Shown here in pieces: positions 18,258-26,619 of a DNA stretch of 64,000 nt (the first letter of the stretch is position 1; each line of letters starts with the position of its first letter). The notes below the pieces were generated by a model. That model saw nothing but the letters and a program-made list of their open reading frames with translations. It made no database searches and was not told the origin of the DNA. Origin of the DNA: Lysobacterales bacterium (GTDB taxonomy: Bacteria; Pseudomonadota; Gammaproteobacteria; Xanthomonadales; Xanthomonadaceae); NCBI GenBank assembly GCA_015655355.1, contig JAATFG010000013.1:1-64000 (forward strand), in the 5' to 3' direction. Made by a program: the position numbers and the translations under genes.

Positions 18258-19358
18258 TCAGATGCCGGCCTGCGGCTTGCCATCGCGCACGAACGGGAAC
18301 CTGACCACGCGCACCGGCACTTCCTTGCCGCGGATGTCGACGCGCACCTCAAGCGGTTCGCCGGCCGGCACGCGCGCGAACGCGATCGCCTTGCCCAGCG
18401 TCGGCGAGAACGTGCCGGACAGGATCTCGCCCTCACCGTTGCCGGTCAGCACTTTTTGGCCGTGGCGCAGCACGCCCTTCTCGTCCATGACCAGGCCGAT
18501 CATCTGCCGCGGCACGCCGGCGCTCTTCTGCGCGACCAGCGCGGGCTTGCCGATGAAGTCGCGGCCATCGTCGAGCGACACCGTCCACGCCAGGCCCGCT
18601 TCCAGCGGCGACACGGTTTCGTCCATGTCCTGGCCGTAGAGGTTCATGCCGGCTTCCAGGCGCAGCGTGTCGCGCGCGCCAAGGCCGGCCGGCTTGACGC
18701 CGACGGCGAGCAACGCGTTCCAGAAATTCGCCGCATCGGTCTTCGCCAGCACGATCTCGTAGCCGTCCTCGCCGGTGTAGCCGGTGCGGGCGACGAACAG
18801 CGGCACGCCATCGAGCGACTTCGCATCGACCGCGGCGAAGCGCGCCAGCTTGTCGGCGGCGGCGCGGTCGGCTTCGGCCAGCAGCGACAGCACCTTGGCG
18901 CGCGCGCTCGGGCCCTGTACGGCGACCATCGCGTAATCGTCGCGGTGGGTGACGCTGACGTCGAACGCGGCGGCCTGCCTGGTGATCCACGCCAGATCCT
19001 TGTCGCGGGTCGCGGCGTTGACCACGAGACGGAAGAAGTCTTCCGTCAGGAAATAGATGATGAGGTCGTCGATGACGCCGCCTTGCTCATTGAGCATCGC
19101 GGTGTACAGCGCCTTGCCGCTCACTTTCAGCTTGTCGACGTTGTTGGCGACCAGATGGCGCAGGAAGTCGCGGGTCTTCGCGCCGTGCAGGTCGACCACG
19201 GTCATGTGCGAAACGTCGAACACGCCGGCGTCGCGGCGCACCTGATGGTGCTCCTCGATCTGCGAGCCGTAGTGGATCGGCATGTCCCAGCCGCCGAAAT
19301 CGACCATCTTGGCGCCGAGGGCGCGGTGGGTTTCGTTGAGGACGGTCTTTTCGGTCAT
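18258..19358 (-). CDS. gcvT: aminomethyltransferase (glycine cleavage T protein)
   Basis: [47 protein letters not shown]. Confidence 0.97.
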   Translation of the reverse strand: MTEKTVLNETHRALGAKMVDFGGWDMPIHYGSQIEEHHQVRRDAGVFDVSHMTVVDLHGAKTRDFLRHLVANNVDKLKVSGKALYTAMLNEQGGVIDDLIIYFLTEDFFRLVVNAATRDKDLAWITRQAAAFDVSVTHRDDYAMVAVQGPSARAKVLSLLAEADRAAADKLARFAAVDAKSLDGVPLFVARTGYTGEDGYEIVLAKTDAANFWNALLAVGVKPAGLGARDTLRLEAGMNLYGQDMDETVSPLEAGLAWTVSLDDGRDFIGKPALVAQKSAGVPRQMIGLVMDEKGVLRHGQKVLTGNGEGEILSGTFSPTLGKAIAFARVPAGEPLEVRVDIRGKEVPVRVVRFPFVRDGKPQAGI

Positions 19359-19459
19359 GGCGGCGCTCGCTTCGTATTGGAAGCAAGCATTATCCCAGAC
19401 CGGAGCGCCTCGCTGCGAGGGCTGGATTCAGCGGATCTGCAGGCGTGAGGTCCGGGACA

Positions 19460-20092
19460 TCAATGCGCCGGCATCGGGCTCTCGTGGATGGCGCGCAGCG
19501 CATTGCCGAACACGCGCCACGCGGAGCGCAGGAACAGCAGCAACAAGGCAGCGGCGACCAGCACGTCCGGCCAGCCGGCAGCAAACAGCCACACGCCCGC
19601 GCTGGCCGCCAGTACCGCAACGCCTTCGAAAATGTCGTTGCGCGAACACTCGTAGGCGGACGACAGGTTCACGTCGTCGCCGCGATGCGGATGCAGACGC
19701 CACAGGCAGAATGCGTTGGCTGCCAGGTTCAGCACCGCCGCCAAGCCCATGCTCTCGAACAACGGCGTGGCCGGCTCCAGCAAGCGCCACGCGATTTGCG
19801 CCGCCACCGCCAATGCGGCCACGAGGATCAAGGCGGCCTTGAACAGGGCCACCTTGCCCTTCGCCTTCGTGCTGGCACCGACCACGGCGAAGCTCAGCGC
19901 ATGGGTCAGCGCGTCGCCGAGGTTGTCGAGGCTGCCCGACAGCAACGACGAGGCGCCGGAATGCCAAGCGGCCACCATCATCATCACGAAAGTGGCGACG
20001 TTCACCGCCAGCACGATCAACAACACGCGCTTCTGCCCGGCCTGCATCTTCTTCGTGTCGACCGAACAGCAATCTGCGCCGCAACCACTCAT
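19460..20092 (-). CDS. cation diffusion facilitator family transporter
   Basis: TM protein with SGSLDNLGDALTHALSF; Cys-rich N-terminus MSGCGADCCSVDTKK. Confidence 0.82.
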   Translation of the reverse strand: MSGCGADCCSVDTKKMQAGQKRVLLIVLAVNVATFVMMMVAAWHSGASSLLSGSLDNLGDALTHALSFAVVGASTKAKGKVALFKAALILVAALAVAAQIAWRLLEPATPLFESMGLAAVLNLAANAFCLWRLHPHRGDDVNLSSAYECSRNDIFEGVAVLAASAGVWLFAAGWPDVLVAAALLLLFLRSAWRVFGNALRAIHESPMPAH

Positions 20093-20124
20093 GGTGTCAT
20101 CCCCGCGAATCCGATGCAGGCGAT

Positions 20125-20559
20125 CTACGCCGCCTGCACTTTCAGGTTCATGCCATCCACCGCGACCACGCGCACCGACGAACCGACCGGCAAATCCGCG
20201 CCTTCGACCGACCAGAACGCATCGCCGATCTTCACCCGCCCGCCGCGCCCGCCGCTGATGGCCACATCCAGCGTGGCGATGCTGCCGACCAGTTGCTCGG
20301 CACGACGATTGAGCAGCGGCGCATCGCTGGCGCGCTCGCGCTTGCGGAACCAGCGCAGATACACGCCGACCGAAATCAGCGAGAACACGGCGAACACCAC
20401 CACCTGCCACACCGGCGCGATGCCCGGCACGGCCAGCAACACCAGTGCGAGCGCCGCCGCGGCAAAACCGAACCAGAGCAGGAACGCGCCAGGCAACAGC
20501 GCTTCGGCGGCGAACAGGAGCAGCGCCACGACCGCCCAGAAAGTGAAGTGCGCGTCCAT
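20125..20559 (-). CDS. NfeD family membrane protein
   Basis: N-terminal TM segments and C-terminal OB-like IGDAFWSVEGADLPVGSSVRVVAVDGMNLKV; adjacent to the SPFH gene. Confidence 0.87.
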   Translation of the reverse strand: MDAHFTFWAVVALLLFAAEALLPGAFLLWFGFAAAALALVLLAVPGIAPVWQVVVFAVFSLISVGVYLRWFRKRERASDAPLLNRRAEQLVGSIATLDVAISGGRGGRVKIGDAFWSVEGADLPVGSSVRVVAVDGMNLKVQAA

Positions 20560-21476
20560 TACTTGCCCTGCTTGTCCAGCGCCTGCTGCGCCAGCTTGGC
20601 GATGCCGCCGAGCGAACCGAGGATGCCGCTGGCTTCCATCGGCATCAGCACGAACTTCTGGTTCGGCGCGGTCGCCAGTTCCTTGAACGCCTCCACGTAT
20701 TTCTGCGCGACGAAGTAATTGATCGCCTGCACGTTGCCGTTGGCGATCGCGTCGGACACCAGTTGCGTCGCCTTGGCCTCCGCTTCGGCGAGGCGCTCGC
20801 GCGCTTCGGCTTCGCGGTAGGCGGCTTCGCGCCTGCCCTCGGCGGCGAGGATCGCGCCCTGCTTCTCGCCTTCGGCACGCAAAATCTCGGACTGGCGCGA
20901 ACCTTCGGCTTCGAGGATCGAGGCGCGCTTGTCGCGCTCGGCCTTCATCTGCCGCGCCATCGCGTCGACCAGGTCGCGCGGCGGCTGGATGTCCTTGATC
21001 TCGATGCGGTTGATCTTCACGCCCCACGGACTGGTGGCCTGATCGACCACGCTGAGCAACTTGGCGTTGATGACCTCGCGCTGGCTCAGCGATTCGTCCA
21101 GATCCATCGAGCCGATCACGGTGCGGATGTTGGTCTGCACCAGCGCGATCATTGCCTGGTCGAGGTTGGACACCTCGTACGCCGCCTTGGCCGCGTCGAG
21201 CACCTGGAAGAACACCACCCCATCCACTTTCACCACCGCGTTGTCCTTGGTGATGACCTCCTGCGAGGGCACGTTGAACACCTGTTCCATCAGGTTGACC
21301 TTGCGGCCGATGCTCTGCATGTACGGCGTCAGGAAGTGCAGGCCGGGTTCGAGCGTATGCGTGTATTTGCCGAAGCGCTCGACGGTGTAGGCAAAACCCT
21401 GCGGGACGACGCGCACGCCCTTGGCGAAGGTGATGACGATGAAAACCAGAATGGCGACGACGATGACGGCGGACAT
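20559..21476 (-). CDS. SPFH/stomatin-like protein (QmcA-like)
   Basis: VRVVPQGFAYTVERFGKYTHTLEPGLHFLTPYMQSIGRKVNLMEQVFNVPSQEVITKDNAVVKVDGVVFFQVLD. Confidence 0.94.
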   Translation of the reverse strand: MSAVIVVAILVFIVITFAKGVRVVPQGFAYTVERFGKYTHTLEPGLHFLTPYMQSIGRKVNLMEQVFNVPSQEVITKDNAVVKVDGVVFFQVLDAAKAAYEVSNLDQAMIALVQTNIRTVIGSMDLDESLSQREVINAKLLSVVDQATSPWGVKINRIEIKDIQPPRDLVDAMARQMKAERDKRASILEAEGSRQSEILRAEGEKQGAILAAEGRREAAYREAEARERLAEAEAKATQLVSDAIANGNVQAINYFVAQKYVEAFKELATAPNQKFVLMPMEASGILGSLGGIAKLAQQALDKQGK

Positions 21477-21551
21477 GGAGCTCCCCTTGCGATGTGGTTC
21501 CCGATTATAGGGAGCGCGCGGGAAAGGATTTGCGTCCGGCGTCGTCGCAGC

Positions 21552-21647
21552 TTACGGCGCGCGCGCATCCAGCGACAGCAGGAACAGCGAAAGCAAGGCC
21601 ACCGACAGGACGCCGATCGAATATCCGAGGAAGTGGCTGAGTTTCAT
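21552..21647 (-). CDS. candidate 31-aa small membrane protein downstream of hemP
   Basis: MKLSHFLGYSIGVLSVALLSLFLLSLDARAP; SD GGAGG upstream of ATG; 17 bp after the hemP stop; not in the ORF track (too short). Confidence 0.5.
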   Translation of the reverse strand: MKLSHFLGYSIGVLSVALLSLFLLSLDARAP

Positions 21648-21664
21648 CGTGGTCGCCTCCGCCA

Positions 21665-21862
21665 TCACTTGGTCAGGATCAGCTTGCCATTGCTGGTGTG
21701 GCGCAGGCGGTAGGTCGCGTCACCGTGCCGGATCAGGATTTCGCGCTGGCCCCTGAGCAACGCGGCGCTGCTTATCGAAAGCGCCGGCAGCGGGCGCGAC
21801 GGCTCGGCTTCGTACGGGCGACGGGATTCGGCGGCGTGCGGTTCGGCGGCGGTGACAAACAT
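21665..21862 (-). CDS. hemP: hemin uptake protein HemP
   Basis: LLRGQREILIRHGDATYRLRHTSNGKLILTK C-terminus typical of HemP. Confidence 0.88.
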   Translation of the reverse strand: MFVTAAEPHAAESRRPYEAEPSRPLPALSISSAALLRGQREILIRHGDATYRLRHTSNGKLILTK

Positions 21863-21898
21863 GGGACACCTTCTTGGGTGGTGGCGGGCGACGGAATT

Positions 21899-21921
21899 TA
21901 TGATAATGGTTCGCATTTGCA
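21899..21921 (-). promoter_or_regulatory. Candidate Fur box upstream of hemP
   Basis: Minus strand GCAAATGCGAACCATTATCATAA, close to the Fur consensus. Confidence 0.65.
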
Positions 21922-22028
21922 TGTCAATAGCCAATCCCCACCCGGCGCGCGCGCCCTTTTCGCTTGCGGGAACGGCCCGCGCCGCCTAGTCTGCGCGGAC
22001 TTTTTCCGTTGTTTCCGGGGTAATGCCG

Positions 22029-23327
22029 ATGTTGGAAGGTCTTGGACGCGTGGGTTTCGGCCTGTTCGGGCTGGCGGTGCTGATCGGCATCGCATGGCTG
22101 TCCTCCAACAACAAGCGGGCCGTGGACTGGAAGCTGGTCGGCACCGGCGTCACCTTGCAAATCGCCTTCGCCGCCCTGGTCCTGCTGGTGCCGGGCGGGC
22201 GCAACGTGTTCGACTGGCTGAGCCAGGGCTTCGTGAAGGTGCTGAGCTTCGTCAACGAAGGCTCCGGCTTCATCTTCGGGCCGCTGATGGACACCCACAA
22301 GATCGGCTACGTGTTCGCCTTCCAGGTGCTGCCGACGATCATCTTCTTCTCCGCGCTGATGGGCGTGCTCTACCACCTCGGCGTGATGCAGGCGGTGGTG
22401 CGCGCGATGGCGTGGGGCATCACCCGGGTGATGAAAGTGAGCGGCGCGGAAACCACCAGCGTCTGCGCCAGCGTTTTCATCGGCCAGACCGAGGCGCCGC
22501 TGACCGTGCGCCCGTACATTCCGAAGATGACCGATTCGGAACTGCTGACGATGATGATCGGCGGCATGGCCCACATCGCCGGCGGCGTGCTCGCCGCCTA
22601 CGTCGGCATGCTCGGCGGCAGCGACCCGGTGCAACAGTTGTTCTACGCCAAGCACCTGCTCGCGGCGAGCGTGATGGCCGCGCCGGCGACGCTGGTGATC
22701 GCCAAGGTGCTGGTGCCGGAAACGCGGGAACCTCTGACCCGCGGCACGGTCAAGATGGAAGTGGAGAAGACCACCCGCAACGTGATCGACGCCGCCGCGC
22801 ACGGCGCCGGCGATGGCCTGCGCCTGGCGCTGAACATCGGCGCGATGCTGCTGGCCTTCATCGCCCTGATCGCGCTGCTCAACTGGCCGCTGACCTGGCT
22901 GGGCGACGTCACCGGCCTCGCCCACGCAATCGGCAAGCCGACCAATCTGTCGACCCTGTTCGGCTACGTGCTGGCGCCGATCGCGTGGGTGATCGGCACG
23001 CCGTGGAGCGACGCGACCACGGTCGGCGCGCTGATCGGGCAGAAAGTGGTGATCAACGAATTCGTCGCGTACACGAGCCTGGCCGACATCGTCAACGGCA
23101 AGGTCGCCGGGGTGATGCTCAGCAAGGACGGCGCGCTGGTCGCCACCTACGCGCTGTGCGGCTTCGCCAACTTCAGCAGCATCGCGATCCAGATCGGCGG
23201 CATCGGCGGGCTGGCCCCGGAGCGCCGCGGCGACCTGGCCAGGTTCGGCCTGCGCGCGGTGCTCGGCGGCTCCATCGCCACCTTCATGACCGCGACGATC
23301 GCCGGCGTTCTCAGCCATTTTGGCTGA
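22029..23327 (+). CDS. NupC/concentrative nucleoside transporter
   Basis: FQVLPTIIFFSALMGVLYHLGVMQAVV, GAETTSVCASVFIGQTEAPLTVRPYIPKMTDSEL. Confidence 0.95.
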   Translation: MLEGLGRVGFGLFGLAVLIGIAWLSSNNKRAVDWKLVGTGVTLQIAFAALVLLVPGGRNVFDWLSQGFVKVLSFVNEGSGFIFGPLMDTHKIGYVFAFQVLPTIIFFSALMGVLYHLGVMQAVVRAMAWGITRVMKVSGAETTSVCASVFIGQTEAPLTVRPYIPKMTDSELLTMMIGGMAHIAGGVLAAYVGMLGGSDPVQQLFYAKHLLAASVMAAPATLVIAKVLVPETREPLTRGTVKMEVEKTTRNVIDAAAHGAGDGLRLALNIGAMLLAFIALIALLNWPLTWLGDVTGLAHAIGKPTNLSTLFGYVLAPIAWVIGTPWSDATTVGALIGQKVVINEFVAYTSLADIVNGKVAGVMLSKDGALVATYALCGFANFSSIAIQIGGIGGLAPERRGDLARFGLRAVLGGSIATFMTATIAGVLSHFG

Positions 23328-23395
23328 GGGCAAGAACGGGAAAGCCCGGCATCGCGAAGACACGAGCCGCGATGCCCGCACTTGAAATTTTCCGA

Positions 23396-23413
23396 GATAG
23401 GTAGCATCCTATC
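23396..23413. promoter_or_regulatory. Candidate MarR operator (inverted repeat)
   Basis: GATAGG TAGCAT CCTATC, ends 6 bp before the marR ATG. Confidence 0.5.
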
Positions 23414-23419
23414 GATCTG

Positions 23420-23866
23420 ATGGCGACCAAGCAGGCCCTGCAGTTCCAGTTGACCGCCGGCATCCCGCCGGCGATGCGGGCATGGCAGCGGCTGATCGAA
23501 GTGCGGCACGGCCACCTTGGCATCAGCAGTGCCTGCATCGCGCCGCTGCTGATGATCGGCCGCGCCGACGACAACCTGCGTCAGGTCGAACTGGCCCGGC
23601 AACTGGGCATGAAAGGCCCGTCGCTGGTACGCCTGCTCGACAAACTGGCCGAAGCCGACCTGATCCGCCGCGAATCCGACGCCAGCGACAGCCGCGCCAA
23701 CCGCCTGCGCCTGACCGCGGCCGGGCAAGGCCTGCATCGCAAGCTCGAACAGGGCCTGATCGAACTGCGCCACGAGGTGCTGGACAAGCTGACCACGGCC
23801 GAACTGCAGGCCGTGCTCAAGCTGTATAAGCTGCTCGACGACGCGGTCGCCCTGCTGGATCGATAA
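23420..23866 (+). CDS. MarR family transcriptional regulator
   Basis: VELARQLGMKGPSLVRLLDKLAEADLIRRESDASDSRANRLRLTAAG. Confidence 0.93.
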   Translation: MATKQALQFQLTAGIPPAMRAWQRLIEVRHGHLGISSACIAPLLMIGRADDNLRQVELARQLGMKGPSLVRLLDKLAEADLIRRESDASDSRANRLRLTAAGQGLHRKLEQGLIELRHEVLDKLTTAELQAVLKLYKLLDDAVALLDR

Positions 23867-23906
23867 AAACCCGACTCCCCCGTACCGCCTTCCGCGCCCA
23901 TCCCCC

Positions 23907-24116
23907 ATGTCCGGTGAATTCACTGTCTATGGCGTCTTCGTCCCGACCTTGGTCGGACTGATGCTGCTGGCCTTCCTCGTCCACAGCGGGATCAGCGCGC
24001 TGCTGCTCAAGGCGGGTGCCTACCGCCATGTCTGGCACCCGCCGCTGTTCAACCTCGCCCTGTACATCCTCGTGCTCGGCGCCCTGTTCGAGCTGCTGCC
24101 GGGAGTGCGCGCGTGA
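23907..24116 (+). CDS. DUF1656 family (AaeX-like) membrane protein
   Basis: 69 aa, EFTVYGVFVPTLVGLMLLAFL; first gene of the efflux operon, overlaps the HlyD ORF. Confidence 0.85.
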   Translation: MSGEFTVYGVFVPTLVGLMLLAFLVHSGISALLLKAGAYRHVWHPPLFNLALYILVLGALFELLPGVRA

Positions 24117-25108
24117 GCACCGCGTTCGAGAAGATCAGGCCGAAGCTCGTGCCGGTCGCGGTGACCCTCGTCATCGTCATCGCCGCGTCGTTCGTGCTCG
24201 GGCACCTGTGGCAGTACTACCGCGACGACCCGTGGACGCGCGATGCGCACATCGCCGCCGACGTGATCCTGGTCGCGCCGGACGTCTCCGGCCTGGTCGC
24301 CGAGGTCGAGGTCAAGGACAACGCGCCGGTGCACAAGGGCGACGTGCTGTTCGTGATCGACACGTCGCGCTATCGGATCGCGCTGGAGCAAGCGCGGGCC
24401 GCGCAGGCGCAGGCGCAGGCGGCACTGGAACAAGGCCGTGCCAATCTGGCCGCGGGGACCGCCGCGGCGCACCAGTTGCAGCGCGAAACCGCGCGCGACA
24501 GCGCGCTGCAGGACCTGGTCGCGACCGAAGACGCCGAGGCGCGCCGTACCAACCTCGAAAAGGCGCGATCCGCCGTCGCCGCCGCGCAGGCGGCCGTCGC
24601 CGCCGCACAAGCCAGCATCGCCGCCACGCAGGCGCAGATCGACCTGGCCGAGTTGAACCTGGAGCGCACCCAAGTGCGCAGCCCGCTCGATGGCCGGGTC
24701 AACGACCACACCGTGCGCCTCGGCGATTACGTCACCGCCGGCAAGCCGGTGCTGGCGGTGCTGGACACGAATTCGTTCCGCGTCGACGGCTATTTCGAGG
24801 AAACCCGCCTGCACCACATCGAAACCGGGATGCCGGTCGACATCCACGTGATGGGCGAGAGCCGCGTGCTGCATGGCCGCGTGCAGAGCATCGCCGCCGG
24901 CATCGAGGACCGTTACCGCAGCGATGGAACGAGCCTGCTGCCGAACATCACCCCGGCGTTCGACTGGGTGCGCCTGGCCCAGCGCGTGCCGGTGCGGATC
25001 AGCATCGACAGCGTGCCCGACGGCGTTGATCTGATCGCCGGCCGCACCGCCACGGTAAAGGTCGTCGACGCGCGGGCGCACGACGGGAACAAGACCGCGC
25101 AGCCATGA
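24113..25108 (+). CDS. HlyD family efflux periplasmic adaptor (AaeA-like)
   Basis: DPWTRDAHIAADVILVAPDVSGLVAEVEVKDNAPVHKGDVLFVIDTSRY; coiled-coil; LERTQVRSPLDGRVND. Confidence 0.93.
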   Translation: MSTAFEKIRPKLVPVAVTLVIVIAASFVLGHLWQYYRDDPWTRDAHIAADVILVAPDVSGLVAEVEVKDNAPVHKGDVLFVIDTSRYRIALEQARAAQAQAQAALEQGRANLAAGTAAAHQLQRETARDSALQDLVATEDAEARRTNLEKARSAVAAAQAAVAAAQASIAATQAQIDLAELNLERTQVRSPLDGRVNDHTVRLGDYVTAGKPVLAVLDTNSFRVDGYFEETRLHHIETGMPVDIHVMGESRVLHGRVQSIAAGIEDRYRSDGTSLLPNITPAFDWVRLAQRVPVRISIDSVPDGVDLIAGRTATVKVVDARAHDGNKTAQP

Positions 25109-26619
25109 ATGCCGCCCTGCTTCCATTGCGTCGCACGGGCCTGTGCGTGGCGCTTGCCGCATTGGCCGCATGCAAGAGCGTCGGCCCGGACTACGAATTG
25201 CCGAAGGAGTCGGTGTACGCGCAGCAGCAGGACCAGCCTTCGCAACTGGACACGGGCGACGCCGCAGGCGCCGCAGTTTCTCAGGATGCGCTGCCGGCCA
25301 ATTGGTGGAAGCTGTACGCCGATGCGCGGCTCGACGCGCTGGTCGAACAGGCGCTGCAGGCCAACGTCGAACTGAAGGTCGCCGCCGCGCGCCTGCAGCA
25401 GGCGCAGGCGCGCCTGGCGCAGGCCAAGGCCGCCGGCGGCTGGGATTTCGGCGTCGATGCCAGCGCGGCGCGCGCGGAGATTCCGGCCGAAACCCTGCTG
25501 CTGACCGAAAAGCTGCCGGTGTTCAATCTCGCCGAAGCCGCGGTTTCCGCTTCGTACCAGTTCGACATGTTCGGCAAGTTCCGCCGCGGCGAGGAAGCGG
25601 CCAGGGCCGACACCGAAGCGGTGCAGGCGGCGAACGACCTGGCCCGGATCAGCGTCGCCGCCGCCGTCACCGGCACCTACCTGGAAATCTGCCACGGCAA
25701 CCACGAGCTGGAAGTGGCCCGGCATTCGCTCGACATCCAGCAGCACACCAGCGGCATCGTGTCGCGCCTGCAGGCCGCCGGGCGCGGCACGCCGGTCGAC
25801 GTGGCGCGTGCGCAGGCGCAGGCGCAAGTGCTGCAGGCGGCGATTCCACCGATCCAGGCGCGCACACTCGCCGCCGGCTACGAGCTGGCGGACCTGCTCG
25901 GCATGGCGCCGGACCAGGTGCCGCAGGACGCGATGCAATGCACCGAGGCGCCGACGCTGTCGCAGCCGATTCCGATCGGCGATGGCGCGGCGCTCATTCG
26001 CCGCCGCCCCGACGTGCGCCACGCCGAGCGCGAACTGGCCGCGGCCACCGCCGAGATTGGGATTGCCACCGCCGAGCTGTACCCGAACATCCGCCTCGGC
26101 GCGAAGGCCGGCGCCAATGGCCTGCTCGACGACTTCGGCAAGCCGGCGACGCAGGAATGGTCGCTCGGCCCGCTGATCAGCTGGGACATCCCCGGCAAGG
26201 GCGCGCATGCGCGGGTGGACGTGGCCAAGGCCGGCAAGCAGGCGGCGCTGGCCGAATTCGACAAGACCGTGCTCGATGCGCTGCGCGAAACGCAAACCGC
26301 GCTGAGCCGCTACGCCGAAGACCTGCAACGCGCGCAGGCGCTGCAGAAGGCGCGTGACCTCGCCCATGCCGCGTCCGCCGACGAACGCCGCCTGTACCTG
26401 GGCGGACGCCGGCCATTCCTGTCCAGCCTCGACGCCGCGCGCAGCTCGAACAGCGCCGACGCCACCCTGGCCGATGCGCAGGCGCAGGTATCACAGGACG
26501 AAGTGAAGCTGTTCCTCGCTCTCGGCGGCGGCTGGCACGGCGAGACCGTCGATGCCGCGCAGGCCGATGCGCCGCACGCTTCCGGCGCCGGCAACGCGAA
26601 ATCCGCGGACGCGCGATGA
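25105..26619 (+). CDS. efflux transporter outer-membrane lipoprotein (NodT family)
   Basis: Lipobox-like ALAALAACKSVGPDYELP; DALVEQALQANVELKVAAARLQQAQARLAQAKA. Confidence 0.93.
   Translation: MNAALLPLRRTGLCVALAALAACKSVGPDYELPKESVYAQQQDQPSQLDTGDAAGAAVSQDALPANWWKLYADARLDALVEQALQANVELKVAAARLQQAQARLAQAKAAGGWDFGVDASAARAEIPAETLLLTEKLPVFNLAEAAVSASYQFDMFGKFRRGEEAARADTEAVQAANDLARISVAAAVTGTYLEICHGNHELEVARHSLDIQQHTSGIVSRLQAAGRGTPVDVARAQAQAQVLQAAIPPIQARTLAAGYELADLLGMAPDQVPQDAMQCTEAPTLSQPIPIGDGAALIRRRPDVRHAERELAAATAEIGIATAELYPNIRLGAKAGANGLLDDFGKPATQEWSLGPLISWDIPGKGAHARVDVAKAGKQAALAEFDKTVLDALRETQTALSRYAEDLQRAQALQKARDLAHAASADERRLYLGGRRPFLSSLDAARSSNSADATLADAQAQVSQDEVKLFLALGGGWHGETVDAAQADAPHASGAGNAKSADAR

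Noticed and set aside
19359-19440. Glycine riboswitch upstream of gcvT
   Set aside because: Interval is short and lacks the conserved glycine-aptamer sequence pattern.
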